Assembly: GCF_008123965.1 (NCBI RefSeq)
Contig: NZ_VSTH01000139.1
Location: 1-36,641 of the forward strand
Source of the DNA: Bradyrhizobium hipponense
GTDB taxonomy: Bacteria; Pseudomonadota; Alphaproteobacteria; Rhizobiales; Xanthobacteraceae
Length of the DNA stretch: 36,641 bases
Direction of reading: 5' to 3'
In this document: in pieces, positions 34,079-36,641 of the stretch
How the letters are laid out: each line of letters starts with the position of its first letter
How positions within the stretch are numbered: the first letter of the stretch is position 1
Translations under genes and position numbers: made by a program
The notes under the pieces: generated by a model
Seen by the model: the letters and a program-made list of their open reading frames with translations, nothing else
Database searches by the model: none
Told to the model about the DNA's origin: nothing

Positions 34079-35574
34079 ACGAGATCGTCCGCAAGACGCA
34101 ACCGACCGTCACCCATGCCTCGCTCGATCCGCAGGACTGGAACGAGTTTCGCGCGCTCGCCCATCGCATGCTGGACGAGACCATCGACAGCATTGCCAAT
34201 GTTCGCGCGCGACCGGTCTGGCAGCCGATACCAGAGGATGTTCGCGCGACGTTCAGGACTGACGTTCCGCGCGGGCCAAGCGGCCTTGCGGACGTCTATC
34301 GCGAATTCTCGGAGAGCATCGCGCCTTATGCGACCGGCAATGTCCATCCCGGCTTCATGGGCTGGGTGCATGGCGGCGGCACCGCGGTCGGCATGCTCGC
34401 GGAGATGCTGGCGGCGGGACTCAACGCCAATCTCGGCGGACGCGACCACATGCCGATCGAGGTGGAACGCCAGATCGTCGACTGGATGCGTCGCCTGTTC
34501 GAGTTTCCGGAAGGCGCGAGCGGCATCTTCGTCACGGGCACATCGATGGCCAATCTGATGGCGGTGCTGGTGGCGCGCACCAGCGCACTCGGTGCGCTGG
34601 CGCGGCAATACGGCATCGGCAACGACGGCGCGCTGCTCACGGCCTATACGTCGCAAGCCGCGCATGGCTGCATCTCAAGGGCGATGGACATCGCCGGGCT
34701 CGGCTCCGATGCGCTGCGCAAGATCAGGGTTGATGCAGATCATCGCATCGACGTCGCCGCCCTGCGCGCACAGATCGCGATCGATCGGGAGGTCGGCTTC
34801 AAGCCGTTCCTGGTCACGGCGTCCGCCGGCACGGTCGATATCGGCGCAATCGATGATCTCAAGTCGCTCGCGCAGCTGTGCCGCGAGGAGGGGATCTGGT
34901 TTCACGTCGACGGCGCTTTCGGGGCGCTCGCGATTCTCTCGCCCGAACTTGCGCCATTGCTCGGCGGCATCGAGCTTGCGGATTCCATCGCGCTCGATTT
35001 CCACAAATGGGGGCAGGTGCCCTACGACGCGGGCTTCCTGCTGGTACGCGATGGCGAGCAGCATCGGCAGGCCTTTGCGCAACCGGCGGCCTATCTACGG
35101 CGCGAGGCGAGGGGGCTTGCGGCCGGCGCGGTCTGGCCCTGCGATCTCGGCCCCGATCTGTCGCGCGGCTTCCGCGCGCTGAAGACCTGGTTCACGCTGA
35201 AGACGTTCGGCACCGAACGGCTCGGTACAGTGATCGCGCGAAGCTGTGCGCTGGCAAAGTATCTGGAGACACGTGTTCTCGCCGAGCCGCGGCTGGAATT
35301 GCTGGCTCCGGTCAATCTCAACATCGTCTGCTTCCGCTACCGTGCCGCCGATGAGATCAATCGCGAGATCGTCGCCGACATCCAGGAGTCCGGCATTGCG
35401 GCGCCGTCGAGCACGATGCTGGACGGCACATTCGCGATCCGTGCCGCGATCGTCAATCATCGCACCGACGAGGGCGACATCGATGCGCTGGTGTCGGCTG
35501 TGCTGGAGTTTGGCGCGCGGCGTGGCGGCGATGGTCTGATCGAGGTCGAGGCGCCGCCGCTCGCGGCGCAGTGA
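34075..35574 (+). CDS. PLP-dependent group II decarboxylase (aromatic-L-amino-acid-decarboxylase family)
   Basis: A 499-residue enzyme of the DOPA/histidine/glutamate decarboxylase superfamily. Visible signatures are VHPGFMGWVHGG near residue 90 (the NHPxF-type opening), GIFVTGTSMANLMAVLVAR, QAAHGCI with the cofactor-stacking His197, FHVDGAFGA with Asp279, and LDFHKWGQVPYD with the PLP lysine Lys311. It would turn an amino acid or amino-acid conjugate into an amine; the substrate cannot be read. The ATG at 34075 overlaps the ATP-grasp stop by 4 bp. It is the last gene of the operon, which ends at a strong terminator 20 bp downstream. Confidence 0.85.
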   Translation: MNEIVRKTQPTVTHASLDPQDWNEFRALAHRMLDETIDSIANVRARPVWQPIPEDVRATFRTDVPRGPSGLADVYREFSESIAPYATGNVHPGFMGWVHGGGTAVGMLAEMLAAGLNANLGGRDHMPIEVERQIVDWMRRLFEFPEGASGIFVTGTSMANLMAVLVARTSALGALARQYGIGNDGALLTAYTSQAAHGCISRAMDIAGLGSDALRKIRVDADHRIDVAALRAQIAIDREVGFKPFLVTASAGTVDIGAIDDLKSLAQLCREEGIWFHVDGAFGALAILSPELAPLLGGIELADSIALDFHKWGQVPYDAGFLLVRDGEQHRQAFAQPAAYLRREARGLAAGAVWPCDLGPDLSRGFRALKTWFTLKTFGTERLGTVIARSCALAKYLETRVLAEPRLELLAPVNLNIVCFRYRAADEINREIVADIQESGIAAPSSTMLDGTFAIRAAIVNHRTDEGDIDALVSAVLEFGARRGGDGLIEVEAPPLAAQ

Positions 35575-35594
35575 AGTCGACGCCGATTGAAACG

Positions 35595-35627
35595 AAAAAC
35601 GCCCCGGACCAGGTCCGGGGCGTTTTT
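35595..35627. terminator. Bidirectional Rho-independent terminator
   Basis: AAAAACGCCCCGGACC (35595-35610) pairs with GGTCCGGGGCGTTTTT (35612-35627). Flanking A and T runs make it work in both directions, for the decarboxylase operon and for flbT. Confidence 0.92.
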
Positions 35628-35649
35628 GTTCGGATGCGCGGGGGCCTGC

Positions 35650-36075
35650 TTAGGCGGCCGAGCTGACGTCGCTTTTGGGGTGCGTGGCCTCATACTGATC
35701 CCGGAGCTTGTCTTCATAAGCGATCAGCTTGCGGGCGTCCTTGAGGGCGCGATACAGATCCCCGCTCATGATGTGGTTGTTGATGCCCTCGATGATCGGC
35801 CAGGCGCTCGGCACAGCGGTGACGATGTCACGCACCAGGTTGAAATAGGTGCCGTGCTGGGTCTGCGGATCCGGCGAGATGTACATCAGCTGCACCGCCA
35901 GATAGACCAGCTTGGCCGGGGTGTTGGCGGTCTCGGGTGTGAGGATGTCGCGCTCGCGCAGGATCGGCACGTTCTCGCCATCGATCAGTAGGCGGGCGCG
36001 CTGATCAGTGTTGGTGATCACGCAGTTGCCGACAATGATGCGTTCGTGTGGTCTGAGCTCGACCTTGAGAGCCAT
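35650..36075 (-). CDS. flbT: Flagellin regulator FlbT
   Basis: A 141-residue FlbT. It starts MALKVELRPHERIIVGNCVI, with LLIDGENVPILRERDIL, the standard N-terminal beta-rich region, and ends in an amphipathic helix with a charged tail. In Caulobacter FlbT binds the 5' untranslated region of flagellin mRNA and destabilises it until the hook is complete; in some other alphaproteobacteria it acts positively. The start at 36075 matches the family; 27 extra upstream residues are not conserved. The usual partner flaF is not seen beside it. It is divergent from the flagellin gene, with about 325 bp of shared regulatory DNA. Confidence 0.93.
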   Translation of the reverse strand: MALKVELRPHERIIVGNCVITNTDQRARLLIDGENVPILRERDILTPETANTPAKLVYLAVQLMYISPDPQTQHGTYFNLVRDIVTAVPSAWPIIEGINNHIMSGDLYRALKDARKLIAYEDKLRDQYEATHPKSDVSSAA

Positions 36076-36172
36076 GCCTGTTCTCCATCTGCCGCTTTGT
36101 AACGAGCCTCGCGCGTGCCCTGTCAATGATGGCTGCCGGCTCTGATTTGGGTCCAATCCTTGCTGAATGTGG

Positions 36173-36188
36173 TTAACGGGTTGTAAAC
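36173..36188. promoter_or_regulatory. CtrA-like site between flbT and the flagellin gene
   Basis: TTAA (36173-36176), seven bases, TAAAC (36184-36188): one mismatch from TTAA-N7-TTAAC. It lies about 100 bp upstream of the flbT start and 212 bp upstream of the flagellin start. Confidence 0.4.
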
Positions 36189-36252
36189 GCCGGCCGTCAT
36201 CGCGGAAACGTGAGCGATTTCAAAGCGCTGATTTCTTGCGCGGTCCGGACTT

Positions 36253-36280
36253 GGGCCTCCAGGGGGGCCCTTGGAGGCCC
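36253..36280 (+). promoter_or_regulatory. Stem-loop in the flagellin upstream/leader region
   Basis: GGGCCTCCA (36253-36261) pairs with TGGAGGCCC (36272-36280), and the inner G6 and C3 tracts can extend the stem. No T-run follows, so it is not a typical terminator. It could be part of the flagellin 5' untranslated region, the type of target FlbT binds, or an operator. Confidence 0.4.
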
Positions 36281-36399
36281 GACGCAGACAAACCCGGGGT
36301 TTCATTTCACGGATTGTTAGAGGCTTGGACGCACGTTGCGCCCCGTCGTTTGATCAATCTTGGTCAGACAGGACGCGTAGCTACCAGAAAGGTAACAGT

Positions 36400-36641
36400 A
36401 TGTCCGGTATCGTTCTCTCCTCCTCGGTTCGCCAGAACCTGCTCTCCCTCCAGTCCACCGCCGACCTGCTCGCCACCACCCAGTCCCGTTTGTCGACTGG
36501 CAAGAAGGTGAACTCGGCGCTCGACAATCCCACCAACTTCTTCACGGCCCAGTCGCTCGACAACCGCGCCAGCGACATCAACAACCTGCTCGATGGCATC
36601 GCCAACGGCGTGCAGGTTCTCCAGGCCGCCAACACCGGCAT
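36400..36641 (+). CDS. fliC: Flagellin, 5' part only (cut by window end)
   Basis: The first 80 codons of a flagellin. The D0/D1 N-terminal helices are plain (SSSVRQNLLSLQSTADLLAT, then TQSRLSTGKKVNSALDNP and the FFTAQSLDNRASDINNLLDG segment). It forms the filament and is exported by the flagellar type III system. AAAGG precedes the ATG by about nine bases. The gene continues beyond base 36641, so length and variable region cannot be judged. It diverges from flbT, whose product is expected to act on this mRNA. Confidence 0.94.
   Translation, partial: MSGIVLSSSVRQNLLSLQSTADLLATTQSRLSTGKKVNSALDNPTNFFTAQSLDNRASDINNLLDGIANGVQVLQAANTG

Noticed and set aside
36324..36339. Sigma-54-like motif upstream of the flagellin gene (TTGGACG to TTGC)
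   Set aside because: The GG to GC spacing is 9 instead of the required 10 bases, so it is unlikely to function.

Overview
The window looks like chromosome of a Bradyrhizobium-type alphaproteobacterium. This rests on the high GC and codon use, on FlbT lying divergent from a flagellin gene, on CtrA-type (TTAA-N7-TTAAC) and EcfG-type promoter motifs, and on two intergenic palindromic elements that I associate with Bradyrhizobium/Rhodopseudomonas genomes. No rRNA, tRNA or CRISPR array was seen.

Left part (1-11.8 kb): mostly housekeeping and stress genes in both orientations. They are a secreted SGNH/GDSL hydrolase, a YbhN/UPF0104 membrane protein, a DUF892 (YciF-like) ferritin-fold protein behind a likely EcfG promoter and followed by a strong terminator, a DHA2-type MFS exporter, an MHYT-PAS-GGDEF-EAL protein, two unrecognised membrane proteins, a YdcF-like DUF218 protein, a MocR regulator and a DUF1127 micro-protein.

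Middle (11.8-20.2 kb): an accessory-looking segment. It starts with a dispersed palindromic repeat and a fragment of a tyrosine recombinase, and ends in about 900 bp of non-coding, repeat-like DNA with a dense cluster of GANTC (CcrM) sites. Between them lies a c-di-GMP/exopolysaccharide module: an HlyD-like periplasmic adaptor, a cellulose-synthase-like GT2 with a C-terminal PilZ domain (order as in the rhizobial mixed-linkage beta-glucan bgsBA operon), an orphan DctP-type binding protein, a 36-codon signal-peptide ORF, and a membrane GGDEF-EAL protein whose start overlaps that small ORF.

20.2-24.1 kb: a minus-strand sixA - usp - membrane protein run, with a 16-bp tandem repeat ahead of usp and an in-frame TGA near the probable original start of the membrane protein. 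Then come a dispersed palindromic element, an FAD-dependent oxidoreductase and an exported MsrB.

Right part (24.1-36.6 kb): a flagellar locus. flgE (behind a sigma-54 promoter), flgK and flgL are followed by a perfect CtrA box and a tight four-gene operon not normally counted as flagellar: a GT-A-fold glycosyltransferase-like protein, a fold-type I PLP enzyme, an ATP-grasp ligase and a group II PLP decarboxylase. A bidirectional terminator separates it from flbT, which diverges from a flagellin gene cut by the window end. The four-gene operon is the best candidate for an undescribed system. I infer that it makes or attaches a small amine or amino-acid-derived group tied to flagellar development, but its substrate is unknown.
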